Origin: Ascoidea asiatica
Taxonomy: Eukaryota > Ascomycota > Saccharomycetes > Ascoideales > Ascoideaceae
Reading direction: 5' to 3'
Length of the DNA: 64,000 nt
NCBI GenBank assembly: GCA_001600695.1
Contig: BCKQ01000002.1
Coordinates: 1,933,340 to 1,997,339 of the forward strand
Shown here: piece after piece, positions 50,206 to 60,832 of the stretch
Position numbering within the stretch: the first letter of the stretch is position 1
Layout of the letters: every line of letters begins with the position of its first letter
The notes under the pieces: model-generated
Database searches by the model: none
What the model saw: the letters and a program-made list of their open reading frames with translations, nothing else
Told to the model about the DNA's origin: nothing
Position numbers and translations under genes: made by a program

Positions 50206-51581
50206 ATGTATAAACAGATTATATCTTTTGCTCTTTTAGCTTCAACATGTTTTTCAATTGAAGTTTTAGAGAAAAAAGATACAGAAACTTATGGATTAAC
50301 AGGAACTGTTGGGCCAACTACAACTTTAGCAGATAAAACAACTGTTTGTGATATTACAGATTATGGAGCAGTTTCTGGATCAGATATTTCAACAGCTGTT
50401 AATAAAGCATTTACATCATGTGTTGCAACAACAAGTAATTCAAGATTATATATTCCTGAAGGTACATGGAAATTATCAAGTTATTTAGCATTTACAAATG
50501 TTAATAATTGGACATTTCAAATTGATGGATTAATTGATATTGATAATGATGGAGATTTTAATCAAGTTAATTCAAAAGGTGTTGTAATGCATAGTGATAT
50601 GATAAGCAAATTGTAATAATTTTGAAATGTATTCATCAAATGGTAAAGGAGCATTTCAAGCTAATGGATATAAATATAGAACAGAAAATGGATTTAATGG
50701 AGGTGCTTCAAGATTAATGAGAGTTACAAATATTGTTGATTCTTCAATTCATGATTTATTTTTAATTGATTCAAGAACTTTTCATTTAGTTTTAACAAAT
50801 ATTACAAATACAGAAATTTATCATTTAACTATAAGAGGACCAAATAGAGGTGGTACAGATGGTATTGATGTTACAGGTACAAATTATTATATTCATGATT
50901 GTGAAGTTACAAATAAAGATGAATGTGTTTCAATTAAATCAGAATATGATTTGTAATAATTCAAATGGTATGTCAATTGGATCATTAAAATCCAATTCAG
51001 ATATTTCTTTTATGCATGTTAAAAATGTTACATCATATTATGTTAATACAATGATGTATATTAAAACATATCCAGATGGTACAGGTGATACAAATATTGT
51101 TAAAACTTGTAAATTTGAAGATTTTACTGGATATCAAGTTGCTTATGGTCTTAATATTGATCAATATTGGTATTTTACAACTGGTGATAGTGGTGCAGTA
51201 ACTTTAGAAGATTTACATTATAGTAATTTTTCAGGTTCTATAGCTGCAACATCTAGTGATCCTAAAAAAGTTATAAGAAGTGGAATTTATATTAAAGGTA
51301 GTAGTTATATATTACCAAAGGATATTATTGTTGAAGATTTTAGTTTTTATAAAGATCAAGCTAATGAAAAATATTATATGATTGATGTTTATCAAAATGT
51401 TTATGGATCTGGATATGGTATAGCAACTGGAACTGATACAACAACATATACTTCATCATCAACAGTTACTGCAGCACCTTCAGGATGGACCCAACCAACA
51501 GAACCAGCATGGGCTGTTGGAACCACTGGTTATGGTTTAACATCTCCAATTCCTGTTTATACTCCAGCTGCTCTCTGGTAG
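50206..51581 (+). pseudogene. Rhamnogalacturonase (GH28) broken by two +1 frameshifts
   Basis: Three overlapping frames join into one secreted glycoside hydrolase family 28 protein. Frame 1 (50206-50616) has a signal peptide (MYKQIISFALLASTCFS) and the start of the beta-helix (TVCDITDYGAVSG). Frame 2 (to 50956) has EMYSSNGKGAFQANGYKYR, IRGPNRGGTDGIDVTG and the DECVSIKS strand with catalytic acids. Frame 3 (to 51581) has NGMSIGSLKSNSDISF and the C-terminal GYGLTSPIPVYTP. The motifs follow fungal rhamnogalacturonan hydrolases, which cut pectin side regions, rather than plain polygalacturonases. Each frame change needs one base skipped, at about 50607-50612 and 50950-50956, and both points lie on the same sequence TTGTAATAATT. 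A few residues also seem missing at the second point. It is a pseudogene unless frameshifting or sequence error explains it. Confidence 0.85.
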
Positions 51582-52246
51582 ATTATTTCTGGTATATAAA
51601 ACAAAATATGTATATTTTTCAATATTTTTATTTAAAACTTTTACTTATTGATTAAGTAGACATTAAATAACTAAGCATTTTTCAATAAATTTTTTGATTT
51701 CTTTTTCTTAAATTGTAAGTAACAAACATATAACACTAATCTTTAAAACAATAATAATCTTCTATATATTCTTCATATACTCCATAAAGGTTAATATTGT
51801 ATATACAGCATTTCTTCTCCATTGTCTATCTCTTCATTGTTTATCTCTTCATTGTTTATATTTATTCCCTATTTGTTTGTATTTTGTTGAACTTTCATTA
51901 TGAGACCAGTATTGCGGCTCTTCTTTGGTCTTGTTTTGAGACCACTATTGCGGGTCTTCTGTTTTAAATTTTGTCTGCGGATTTCCGATGATGCTACGTA
52001 TCCGTGTCATTTCCCTGCAGCATGAGAGTTGTTCCGGTGCCGGAGAAAAGTCCTTAAATTTCAACTGCTTTGGCTTTTAGAACATTTTTATGGAACAATT
52101 TCGCTTTTGAAGACGAGAGATCTAAAAAAACAATTATAAGAATAGAATAAAATAACATAAAGAAGAAAATTGTAAAGAAATTGGATAGGCAAATATTTTG
52201 GAGATAACTATTTTTGGAGAGAGAATTCGATTCATAAATATTAAAA
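51582..52246. other. Promoter region of the YNL011C-like gene
   Basis: A GC-richer stretch (51895-52080) contains two copies of the composite motif (51902 and 51938, both + strand), 36 bp apart. TTCATTGTTTATCTC-like short repeats occur at 51830-51865. No gene is seen. Confidence 0.5.
51902..51959 (+). promoter_or_regulatory. Tandem pair of the GAGACCA-N5-RCGG-N-TCTTY composite motif
   Basis: First copy 51902-51923: GAGACCA, GTATT, GCGG, C, TCTTC. Second copy 51938-51959: GAGACCA, CTATT, GCGG, G, TCTTC. The pair lies about 290-345 bp upstream of the ATG at 52247. Confidence 0.55.
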
Positions 52247-54034
52247 ATGCGATCAATTTCTATAATTTCAGGTGGTACTGCAACTAATTCTATTTTACCT
52301 TCTTTATTCTCAATTAATAATCCTCCAAGTGAAAGAATAAATTATGAAAGAAATCGAGAAATACGTTTAAGAAGTAATTCAATTGATCCTCCAATTGGTT
52401 TTTTAGTTGAACGTCAATCTGAGATACAAGAAGATATTAATTATGGTCTTCCTAATGGTAATACCCATGGCCTTCCAAATGGATCTACATTTGATCCAAC
52501 TTCAAATTATCCTATTCAATTACCAAAAGGTAAAATACATCCAAAATTTAAATTGAATTTTATATTACCAATATCTGATAATGGTGGTTCTTCAAATATT
52601 GTTTCTGATTATTTTGATTGTGTTGCAATTGGTGATATAAGAGCAAGATTATGTAATATTTTTTTATTCTTATCTAAACCTTATATTGAAGAAGAAGAAG
52701 AAGAAGAACAGCAATCTGAACAACAACCTGAACAACAACCTGAACAACAACAAGAGCAACAAGAACAGCAAATAGAAGAACAGGAGGAAGAATATAGTAA
52801 TGATGAATATGAAGATGAAGATGAAGATGAGTACGAATATGATTCCGAAAGTCTGGAAAATTGTTATTCTGAATATAGAAAATATCCATTTTATTTGGAA
52901 TTTTATAAAATTTTAAATTTAAGATTAAATAAAGATAATAGTTTATTGGCAAAACATCAATTTCTTGAAATTATTAATTATCAATATATTGAATTACTTG
53001 AAATTGTTGGTAATAAAGATCAAATTTTATTAAATAATATTGTTATAAATTTATTACAATTATTAGGTTATTTAAATATTCAATATAAATTAATTGAAAA
53101 TAATAATTTTGATTTTAAAAATTGTTCAATTGGTAATTTAGTATTCATTTCAATTTCAAAATTTTTTAAATATAATAAAATTAATGATATTTTATTAAAA
53201 TTATATGATTTACTTCATTTAAATTCTCATATAAATAAAATTACAAATTTATTTAATCTTTTTGGAATCTCAAATGATTTATATAATAGAATTCATTTAT
53301 CTTTAATTTTAAATGATAATAAACTTCTTAATGGACAAAATGAAATTTCTCATCCAAATTTAAATTTTATTAATTCTTCAAATTTAATTATTGTTAATCA
53401 AAATATTATTCCAATAACATCTCCAATTTTAATTCCAATAAAATCTTTATATTATTTTAAATTACCAAATAATTCTATTCCAATCTCTCAACAAATTCAA
53501 TATAATAAATATAAACTTAATCCTTCAAATTTAGTCTCAAATTCAATTTTAAATTCAGATTATATAATTTATTCAATTGGTTCTTTATTCACTAGTATTT
53601 TACCAATATTAATGTCAAATAATTTAGCTAATAATATTTTAAATTCAAGAAAACTATTAAAAAAAATAATGATTTTAAATTCTGTATATGATAGAGAAAT
53701 TTATAATTTTAATATCATTAATTATTTATATTATTTCTTAGTATCAATTATTAATTCATTAGATTTTAATTTTAATAGAGAAAATTCAATACAATTTAAT
53801 AATTTATCTGAAATTTCAATTCGTTCAATCTTAGATTTAGAAGTTCAATATAATATTAAACTTAATATGTTCTTAGATATAATAATCTTTAATCAATATA
53901 ATCAAGTTAATATTATTGAAAATATAGATAGTTTATATCATTATTTTAATATTATTTGTATTCAATCTAAATCTGATAATTATTATTATAATAATAATTA
54001 TCTCTCACTTATTTTAAATGATTTAATAAGTTAA
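52247..54034 (+). CDS. CofD/YvcK-family protein, YNL011C-like
   Basis: A 595-residue protein. The N-terminal ISGGTATNSILPSLFSI and LNFILPISDNGGSSNIVSDY, followed by CVAIGDIRARLCN, are the glycine-rich nucleotide-binding signatures of the CofD/YvcK (UPF0052) family. Bacterial YvcK controls gluconeogenic growth and binds UDP-sugars, while CofD transfers phospholactate to F420 precursors. The fungal members, such as yeast YNL011C, have no known reaction. Residues of about 145-200 are a Glu/Gln/Asp repeat region. The C-terminal half keeps the Rossmann-like pattern (SDYIIYSIGSLFTSILPILM). Start is the first ATG. Length is larger than yeast YNL011C (444), largely through low-complexity insertions. 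Confidence 0.85.
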   Translation: MRSISIISGGTATNSILPSLFSINNPPSERINYERNREIRLRSNSIDPPIGFLVERQSEIQEDINYGLPNGNTHGLPNGSTFDPTSNYPIQLPKGKIHPKFKLNFILPISDNGGSSNIVSDYFDCVAIGDIRARLCNIFLFLSKPYIEEEEEEEQQSEQQPEQQPEQQQEQQEQQIEEQEEEYSNDEYEDEDEDEYEYDSESLENCYSEYRKYPFYLEFYKILNLRLNKDNSLLAKHQFLEIINYQYIELLEIVGNKDQILLNNIVINLLQLLGYLNIQYKLIENNNFDFKNCSIGNLVFISISKFFKYNKINDILLKLYDLLHLNSHINKITNLFNLFGISNDLYNRIHLSLILNDNKLLNGQNEISHPNLNFINSSNLIIVNQNIIPITSPILIPIKSLYYFKLPNNSIPISQQIQYNKYKLNPSNLVSNSILNSDYIIYSIGSLFTSILPILMSNNLANNILNSRKLLKKIMILNSVYDREIYNFNIINYLYYFLVSIINSLDFNFNRENSIQFNNLSEISIRSILDLEVQYNIKLNMFLDIIIFNQYNQVNIIENIDSLYHYFNIICIQSKSDNYYYNNNYLSLILNDLIS

Positions 54035-55252
54035 TAATTATTATTCAGTATATCATAGAGACAAAAAGCAATATATATTTACAACTCAGTGTAATTATAA
54101 TAAACATAGAAAGCTTCATATTAAAATAGAAAATAAAAATCGTAATTTGATTCAATTTTTAAAATTCAATCAAACCATGCCTTTATTAAATTGACTGACG
54201 AATTTGATAAGTTTTATAGGTATTCTGTATGATTTATTAATTTATTATGAGATTTTGAATTATTAATTTTCAAATTGATTCATGCAAGGAAAAAAAATGT
54301 AAAAAAAAAAGTATGCTTTCAAATAAGTAACAAGCATAATCACTTAAGAGTAACAAAGTCTTTATAAAAATTGGATTAGAATTAAGTATAAGATAAAACA
54401 AGAGTAATTATTTTCTTTTTTTTTGTAATAAGAAAATTTAATATGATCAAAAATAGTTTTGAAACATTTGAACTAAAATAAAAAACATTAGAAGACAAAG
54501 GATAAGAATAGTGAGAAAAAGATATTAAGGTGAAAAATTAATATGACATAATATTACTATGAGAGACAAGATAATGACTAAAAAATATTGAAATTAAAAA
54601 TGAGAATAATAAAGTAAAATGATAAAGTGTAAGATCAACAAGAGATAAGTAAAAATGTAACAAAACATTAAAAATGAGGAGTAAAAGAGGAAAAGAGTAA
54701 ATAAGTAAAAAGTAATTAGGAGATATAAGAAATGATAAGGGAATAAGATAATAAAATTTTTGAGAAAGGAAAAGGGAAACTATAAAGAAAAAAATTCAAA
54801 ATATTGACCAAAAAATAGAAGACATATACAGTATATATATATATATATATAATAATGTATATATGTGTGAATCTTTCAGTATATTCTGATTTATAATTAA
54901 TAAAATTAAAAATATTAATAAAGACTGACAAAAAAAAAAGTATAATATTAACAAATAAAGCAAACAACAATTACTTTTATCAGGGTATATGTAGAGATTT
55001 TATTCGATTGAACAATAAAAATTAAGTTTGATCACAGAATAGTATATATTATTGTTGATCACAAAAGTTTGCTTTCAGAAATAAAGAGCTTTATCTTTTT
55101 TTTTATCTTTAGTCAGTTTATGCTTTATCTCTTTATAGGGAAGATAAAATGGGAAAATATGAGTGAGGAAATTTGAATGATGGACAAAAATTGAGGAATG
55201 GGAAATGTATGAGTAAGTAAAAAATGAGGAATTTTTGTTGTAATTGATGCTC
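54035..55252. other. Intergenic region between convergent genes
   Basis: Very AT-rich, with an A/G bias on the + strand at 54280-54780 and a TATATA microsatellite at 54832-54855. No gene is supported. Confidence 0.5.
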
Positions 55253-57946
55253 TTAAGCAATCATTTTTTTAGCCCATTTTGCAGTATTTCTTGTAGTGGA
55301 AGTGAAATTTGGATTTGTTCTAATTTTCTTAATGAATTGTTGCACCCAAGGTTGTTTGAAGTACATTTTAACATCATCATCATTTAAAAACATTTGAGCT
55401 AAATCACCAATTAAACCAACAGCAGATCTGCAAACATTATCATTTGTTGAAAAGTTGAAATCTGAATGAATGGTATCTAAAAATTTGAAAATATATTCAA
55501 CGTATGGCTTTATTGAGTTTGGAGCCTCACTTAAACCTGCAACTACACCAACATATGCATCTAATACGGCTTCTCTGACATCAATTATATATTCAATAGT
55601 TTCAACAGAAGAATCTTCTGGTTGTAAATTTTGAGCAGCTACACAAATTTGCATAACAACTTCTAAATATTGTTGGAAATTAATACCTATAGAAGAAGCA
55701 ATATCACCAAAACAAGATAAAATTGGAGGTCTTAATTCTCTTTTTAAATCTGGATTTGAGAGATTATTACCTAAGATATTTAATAAATCATTACAATATG
55801 GTAAAATTTGTTCCCCTAATGATCTTGCAATATCGGCTAATAAACCAACAGCTATATTTGAAATACTTGAATCAGTATTAGATAAAGCATTTTTTAAAAA
55901 TGGTAAAAAACTATCCATATATTTTAAGAAATTAGATTCAATTGAAGTAGAAATTGCACTAATTGCAATAAATAGATCTTCTTCAATTAAAGAGTTTGAT
56001 TGTAAAGTTAATAATTTTAAGAACATTTCCATTAAGGAATCTGATACATTTAAAACATCTTTACCAGCTCTTCTAATAACATTTGATAATAAAGATAAAA
56101 TATTACTTTGTAATTCTAAGATATTATTTACATCATTAATATTTTGACTACCAGATTCAATTATATTTGATGTAAAATTTAATCTTGATAAAGCTTCAGT
56201 GGCAATTGAATTAACAAAATTCATTACATCATTTGAAGAATATAAAACTAAAGCAGATAAAGCTTCATAAGCAGAAGCTCTTGAAGAAAATTCATTATCA
56301 TCTCTTGAAGATACTTGAAGTAAAGCAGGCACTAAAGCTGGATAATATTGAGACATCACTGAAGTTTCATTTGATTTATTTTCATTATCATTATCTATAT
56401 CTTTTTCAATATTATCAGTAGGAGGATTTAAAATATCTTGATTTAATTGTTCAATTAAATTCATTAAAGTCCAACAACAATTAGTAATAACTTTTGGATG
56501 ATCACTAAGACCTGTTAAGATTGCTTTTATAACATTTGGTAAATGTTCATTGATATCAATTGATTCAATACTTAAATCAGATATTCTACCAAGACACCAA
56601 GCAACAGTTTCTTTAACTTGTAAGAAATCATCATTAATTAAACCTAAAATTGAATTTAAAGCTTGAGAAATTAAATTTTTTAGTTGATCATGATCAGGAC
56701 CATCTAAGATTGAACCAAAAGCCATTACAGCACTTTCTCTTGATCTCCAATCATCATTATTAATATTTTGTTCAACAAAAGTTAAAACAGGTTGAACAAT
56801 ATTATTACCACAATTTTGAGAAAATAATTGTAAACATGAGCCTGCAGCCATAGAAATTGACCAAGTATCATCTTCAGGATCTTCATTTTGTTTTTTAAGT
56901 AAATTTAATAAAGTTGGAATAATATCATTTAAAGCAGCATTTGCAAAACCATAATTTACAAGATCCAGATCAATATCATCAGATTTATTATCATTTGTTG
57001 AAGAATCAGTATTTGAAGAATCAGATAATAATTCTGATTTTCTAAAAGCAATTTCTAATTCTTCTTCACAAACAGTTGACCAAAATTCAACAGCCATACA
57101 AGCAACTTTTTCATCATTATTTTGCATACCTAAAATTGTTAAAGAATAAAGAGCTTTTTCCATATATAAACTCATATATTTATAATAAATTGACATAATT
57201 TTAGCTAAAGCACCAAAAGCAGCAATTTGTAAATTTATATCATCATCTTGAGTTGCTTCACAAACTACTTGCATAATAAAATTTCTTTCACCATCTTTTT
57301 GAAAATTATAATTAATAAATTCTAAAGAATTAACTAAAGCATTAATTGCAGTTAATCTAATTAATTTAGAAGGTTCAGATTCTTGAGCAGCTTGAATAAT
57401 TGCAATTAAAAATCCATTTGATTGAGAAATAATATTATAATTATTTGGATCTGAATTTTCACAAATATAACCAATTGTTAAAAGTGAAGCTCTTTTAATA
57501 TTTATTGGAATATTAATTTTAGTATTATTAATTAAAATTTCAATTAATGAAGACCAATTATTATTATTAATTAATTCTAATTCAGCAATTGTTGAAATTA
57601 ATTGTGATAAAGAATTTAAAACTCTATAATCATTATTTTCATTATTTAAATTATCAATTAAAATTTGTTTAAAATTTTCTTTAAATTCACTTGATAATTC
57701 TAACCATTTATTTAAATTTTTTTTTTTAATTGAATTAATTTTTGAAAAAAATTGATTTTTAATTAAAATTATTGAAAGCATACGAACTTCAATTTTAATT
57801 GAATCATTTTTTAAAACTTCAATTAATGAAGATAAATATAATTGAAAATTTTCTTTTGATAAACTATCTAATTGAAATTCAGCCTCTTTACGTTTATCAG
57901 TATCTGAACTTAAGATTGCATTTTCTAAAACTTGAGAGATATCCAT
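55253..57946 (-). CDS. KAP95: Importin beta-1 (karyopherin Kap95)
   Basis: An 897-residue HEAT-repeat protein. The N-terminus (VLENAILSSDTDKRKEAEFQ) is the importin-beta N-terminal domain that binds Ran-GTP. Conserved segments include SLLTIGYICEN, LQIAAFGALAKIMSIYYKYM, VACMAVEFWSTVCEEE, the acidic loop region, DDWRSRESAVMAFGSILDGP, VKETVAWCLGRISDL and the C-terminal RNTAKWAKKMI. Kap95 pairs with importin alpha to carry proteins with classical nuclear localisation signals through the pore. S. cerevisiae Kap95 has 861 residues, and the extra length lies in Asp/Asn-rich insertions (TDSSTNDNKSDDIDLD and IEKDIDNDNENKSNE). The start is the first ATG. Confidence 0.96.
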   Translation of the reverse strand: MDISQVLENAILSSDTDKRKEAEFQLDSLSKENFQLYLSSLIEVLKNDSIKIEVRMLSIILIKNQFFSKINSIKKKNLNKWLELSSEFKENFKQILIDNLNNENNDYRVLNSLSQLISTIAELELINNNNWSSLIEILINNTKINIPINIKRASLLTIGYICENSDPNNYNIISQSNGFLIAIIQAAQESEPSKLIRLTAINALVNSLEFINYNFQKDGERNFIMQVVCEATQDDDINLQIAAFGALAKIMSIYYKYMSLYMEKALYSLTILGMQNNDEKVACMAVEFWSTVCEEELEIAFRKSELLSDSSNTDSSTNDNKSDDIDLDLVNYGFANAALNDIIPTLLNLLKKQNEDPEDDTWSISMAAGSCLQLFSQNCGNNIVQPVLTFVEQNINNDDWRSRESAVMAFGSILDGPDHDQLKNLISQALNSILGLINDDFLQVKETVAWCLGRISDLSIESIDINEHLPNVIKAILTGLSDHPKVITNCCWTLMNLIEQLNQDILNPPTDNIEKDIDNDNENKSNETSVMSQYYPALVPALLQVSSRDDNEFSSRASAYEALSALVLYSSNDVMNFVNSIATEALSRLNFTSNIIESGSQNINDVNNILELQSNILSLLSNVIRRAGKDVLNVSDSLMEMFLKLLTLQSNSLIEEDLFIAISAISTSIESNFLKYMDSFLPFLKNALSNTDSSISNIAVGLLADIARSLGEQILPYCNDLLNILGNNLSNPDLKRELRPPILSCFGDIASSIGINFQQYLEVVMQICVAAQNLQPEDSSVETIEYIIDVREAVLDAYVGVVAGLSEAPNSIKPYVEYIFKFLDTIHSDFNFSTNDNVCRSAVGLIGDLAQMFLNDDDVKMYFKQPWVQQFIKKIRTNPNFTSTTRNTAKWAKKMIA

Positions 57947-59061
57947 TTTTTAAAGAATTTATTTTGATATTATGTTAGATTATTAAATTAGATTATGATA
58001 TGAAATAATAGGAAATGATATATAATTAAATGAATAATATATACCGATGATTCAAGAAAATAATTATTTATAATTTATTAGATTCAGAAATTTGTTGAAA
58101 TAATCTAGATAAATGGTTATGATTATGGCTAAAATAAATTAAATTGGAAAAAAAAATTAGATTAAACTAAATTAAATTAAATTAAATTAAATTAAATTAA
58201 ATTAAATCAACTTTAACTCAATTGAATTGAATTAAATAAATCAAAATTAATATATTAAATTTAAATGAAACAAAAAAATTTTAATGTTGAAGAGCTGGAG
58301 TTAAGTTGAGTTGTATACATTTGGAATACCATACTCAGATTCAGCAAAAGAATAATAAACACAGCGATCTGGCGGCAGGGCATCAGGTGAAGACTTAAAA
58401 GAGAATGGGACAATGAGGAACAAATTGGAGGCAAGATAATAGTATTTGTTTAGCTTTATGTAGCAACAGCACATGAAATAGACCCTTTAAAACAGAACCT
58501 ATAAATTACTGCATGTGACATCTGCTGATGTAGGAAGATGAAGCAAACCCGCAGAACCGCAAAAAATGGATATCCGTGCTACCTGATCCGGATTCAGATA
58601 CAATTGGATATTTAAATCCTTGGTGGCACGGTGGCAAAAAGTAAAACCGTCTTGGATAAAAGTCCCACCACACTGGTTTCAGACTATTTTTAACTTGAGC
58701 TGCGTGTTGCTGTGCAATGTTTGCTCTGAGTGCACAATTCTGTATGTACACATTATGCATATTCACGTTTAATTATGTGTATACATTAGGGCTCTGTAAA
58801 GCAGGGCTCTACCACATTTAGGGCTTTATTTCTCCAATTGCACGGTAACGTTACTGCGCAAGGGGGCAAGAAAACGGTTGGATTGCTGTTCTGTTTCTTA
58901 AGCAAATATTTTATTTCAGTATTGTAATCTATTCCAACGAAATATGAATTAATCAACAATCAACTAATCATTTAATCAATTAATCAATTAGCCAATCAAT
59001 TAGTAAATCATCTTTAGTTAGTTGTTCAATTGAGTAGTATATTTTATAATTAATAGGAACA
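57947..59061. other. Divergent promoter between KAP95 and the SSP120-like gene
   Basis: An (ATTAA)n microsatellite lies at 58160-58206. A GC-richer patch spans 58370-58900. Three direct AGGGCT repeats occur at 58788, 58803 and 58820, and a 10-bp palindrome GTAACGTTAC at 58845-58854. Short ATCAATTA repeats occur at 58955-59010. No gene is seen. Confidence 0.5.
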
Positions 59062-59856
59062 ATGAATTGGAATACCTTCATACTATCTTTACTTCTTCAT
59101 CTTAATATTTTTTTATTCAAAATCAATGCCGATGGTAATGAAGATGGAAATCCAGATCATGAAGCTGATATAACTGATGATCCAACAAAGGCTTCAACAA
59201 TATTATTTGAAAAATGTCCACAAGATTTATCTTGGCAAGAATGGCATATGATTCAAGAACATAATATAGATAATTTTGATCCAGAAAGTTTTTTTCATCT
59301 ACATACAACTGAAAATAAAGATTTTTTATTAATGTCAGATATTTTAAATCTTTATGGTTTAAAAAGAGATAAAGTTGTTGGTAAAGGTGATGGTATGGGT
59401 GCTCATGATAATTCAGAAAGTATTTTAAATGAAAATAAAAAACAAGTACTTGATACAATTTTAAAAATGATGGATTTAAATGATGATAAAAAAATTTCTT
59501 TAAATGAATGGATGAATTTTTTCTCAAATAAAGATTCAAATGGTAATGATAATAATTTACCTGATTTTGGTTTAGGTCCCGGTCATCATTATGAAGATTT
59601 TGAATATGAATATGAAGTTCATCATTGGAATCAATATCATTCAAATGATGATCCTGATGTAAATATTCAACATAAAGAAGATATTGAACATGAATTATTA
59701 CATCATGAACATGAATTAGATCATTCTGATTATGATTCTTCAATTGATAATAATGATGATCATGAAAATAAAATTTTAGTTAACTTAAATCAACATCATT
59801 TAAATAATCATATCAATCTATTAAATGTTCCTAAATCTTATCGCTTTCTTCAATAA
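59062..59856 (+). CDS. Secretory-pathway EF-hand protein, SSP120-like
   Basis: A 264-residue protein with a signal peptide (FILSLLLHLNIFLFKINA). It then has the CPQDLSWQEWHMIQEHNID segment typical of the yeast Ssp120/nucleobindin-like group, where a helix with WxEWHM precedes paired EF hands. The clear EF loop is DLNDDKKISLNEW (Asp, Asn, Asp, Lys, Ser and Glu at binding positions), and a first EF hand around FHLHTTENKDFLLMSDILNL looks degenerate. The C-terminus is His/Asp/Glu-rich and could bind metals. S. cerevisiae Ssp120 (234 residues) cycles between ER and Golgi with the Emp46/47 lectins. No HDEL is present. Confidence 0.82.
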   Translation: MNWNTFILSLLLHLNIFLFKINADGNEDGNPDHEADITDDPTKASTILFEKCPQDLSWQEWHMIQEHNIDNFDPESFFHLHTTENKDFLLMSDILNLYGLKRDKVVGKGDGMGAHDNSESILNENKKQVLDTILKMMDLNDDKKISLNEWMNFFSNKDSNGNDNNLPDFGLGPGHHYEDFEYEYEVHHWNQYHSNDDPDVNIQHKEDIEHELLHHEHELDHSDYDSSIDNNDDHENKILVNLNQHHLNNHINLLNVPKSYRFLQ

Positions 59857-60832
59857 TTCTTTTATTAATCTAAATACAATGAATATAATTTTAGAATTAA
59901 TTTCTCCTTTATTGTTCTTACTTCTTATAATGTTCTTACTAATTCTATTAATTTTCCTAATATACCTCTCAATTTTTTATAAATTATATTTAAATTTATA
60001 CTAATCTCAATAAATAATTATTCTCTCATTTGCAATAAAAAATTTCATTATCTTTTATTTCAGAGTATTGTTTCCAAACAAAATATTTTTGAAAGAAGAT
60101 TGAAATCAAAAAAACTTTGATCAATTGGAGCATGGAATTATTTTAATTTTTTCAACACACTTCGAATTACCTATTTCTTGTTTTATTCTTTTCAATTTAA
60201 GAACGATTATATCAACAAGGTTTTGTTTCTATAATACAGTCTTCATTTACTTAAACTTCTTTCTTTTCCAAACCAAACTATTTACAAACTAAAAATTTAA
60301 GTGAAATTTAACTGCTTCCATTAAAAATAAAGTTCAAGGTTTAAATTGTAGGGGTAATCATTAAATGTAAAGAAGCATAAAAGTACCTTAGGTTTTATTT
60401 ACTGCATATTGTTTACATATTATTTTGAATTTAAACTATTTCCGTTTTTTGAATTTAATTCCTTTTTTGGGAAATTCCGGCTTATGAATTCCGGCCAAAA
60501 AACATATGCATTTATATGTTACTGGATGTACAATGTACATCCAGCAAAACCACGATTGGGGATCGTGACACGAAAATCTCTGAAATCCAAACGTAAAGAC
60601 GCAATTCTCTATTATTTGTCAATTAGTTTTATTTATATTTATATTTCATCCAAATTAATCAAAATATAAACAACAAAATATATCAAATATATCAATATTA
60701 AGAAATAAAATCAGAAAATATTTAATATACATCATATAAGTAAATAAGGAAGTGGGCAATAATTCATCTTTATAACAATATTAAAAACTATAATAATAAG
60801 TATAAAAAGAAATTTAAATATCAATGTTATGA
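59857..60832. other. Intergenic region with a strong palindrome
   Basis: AT-rich, then GC-richer at 60465-60605. A perfect palindrome with 11-bp arms and a 1-bp centre lies at 60522-60544. An 86-codon frame at 60409-60669 spans it but has no recognisable content. Confidence 0.5.
60522..60544. repeat. Perfect 23-bp palindrome (11-bp arms, 1-bp centre)
   Basis: CTGGATGTACA (60522-60532), A, then TGTACATCCAG (60534-60544). It lies 290-310 bp upstream of the ATG at 60833. It could be an operator for a dimeric factor or a cruciform. Confidence 0.85.

Noticed and set aside
59123-59743. 206-codon His/Tyr-rich minus frame inside the SSP120-like gene
   Set aside because: Antisense shadow of Asp/Glu/Asn-rich coding sequence.
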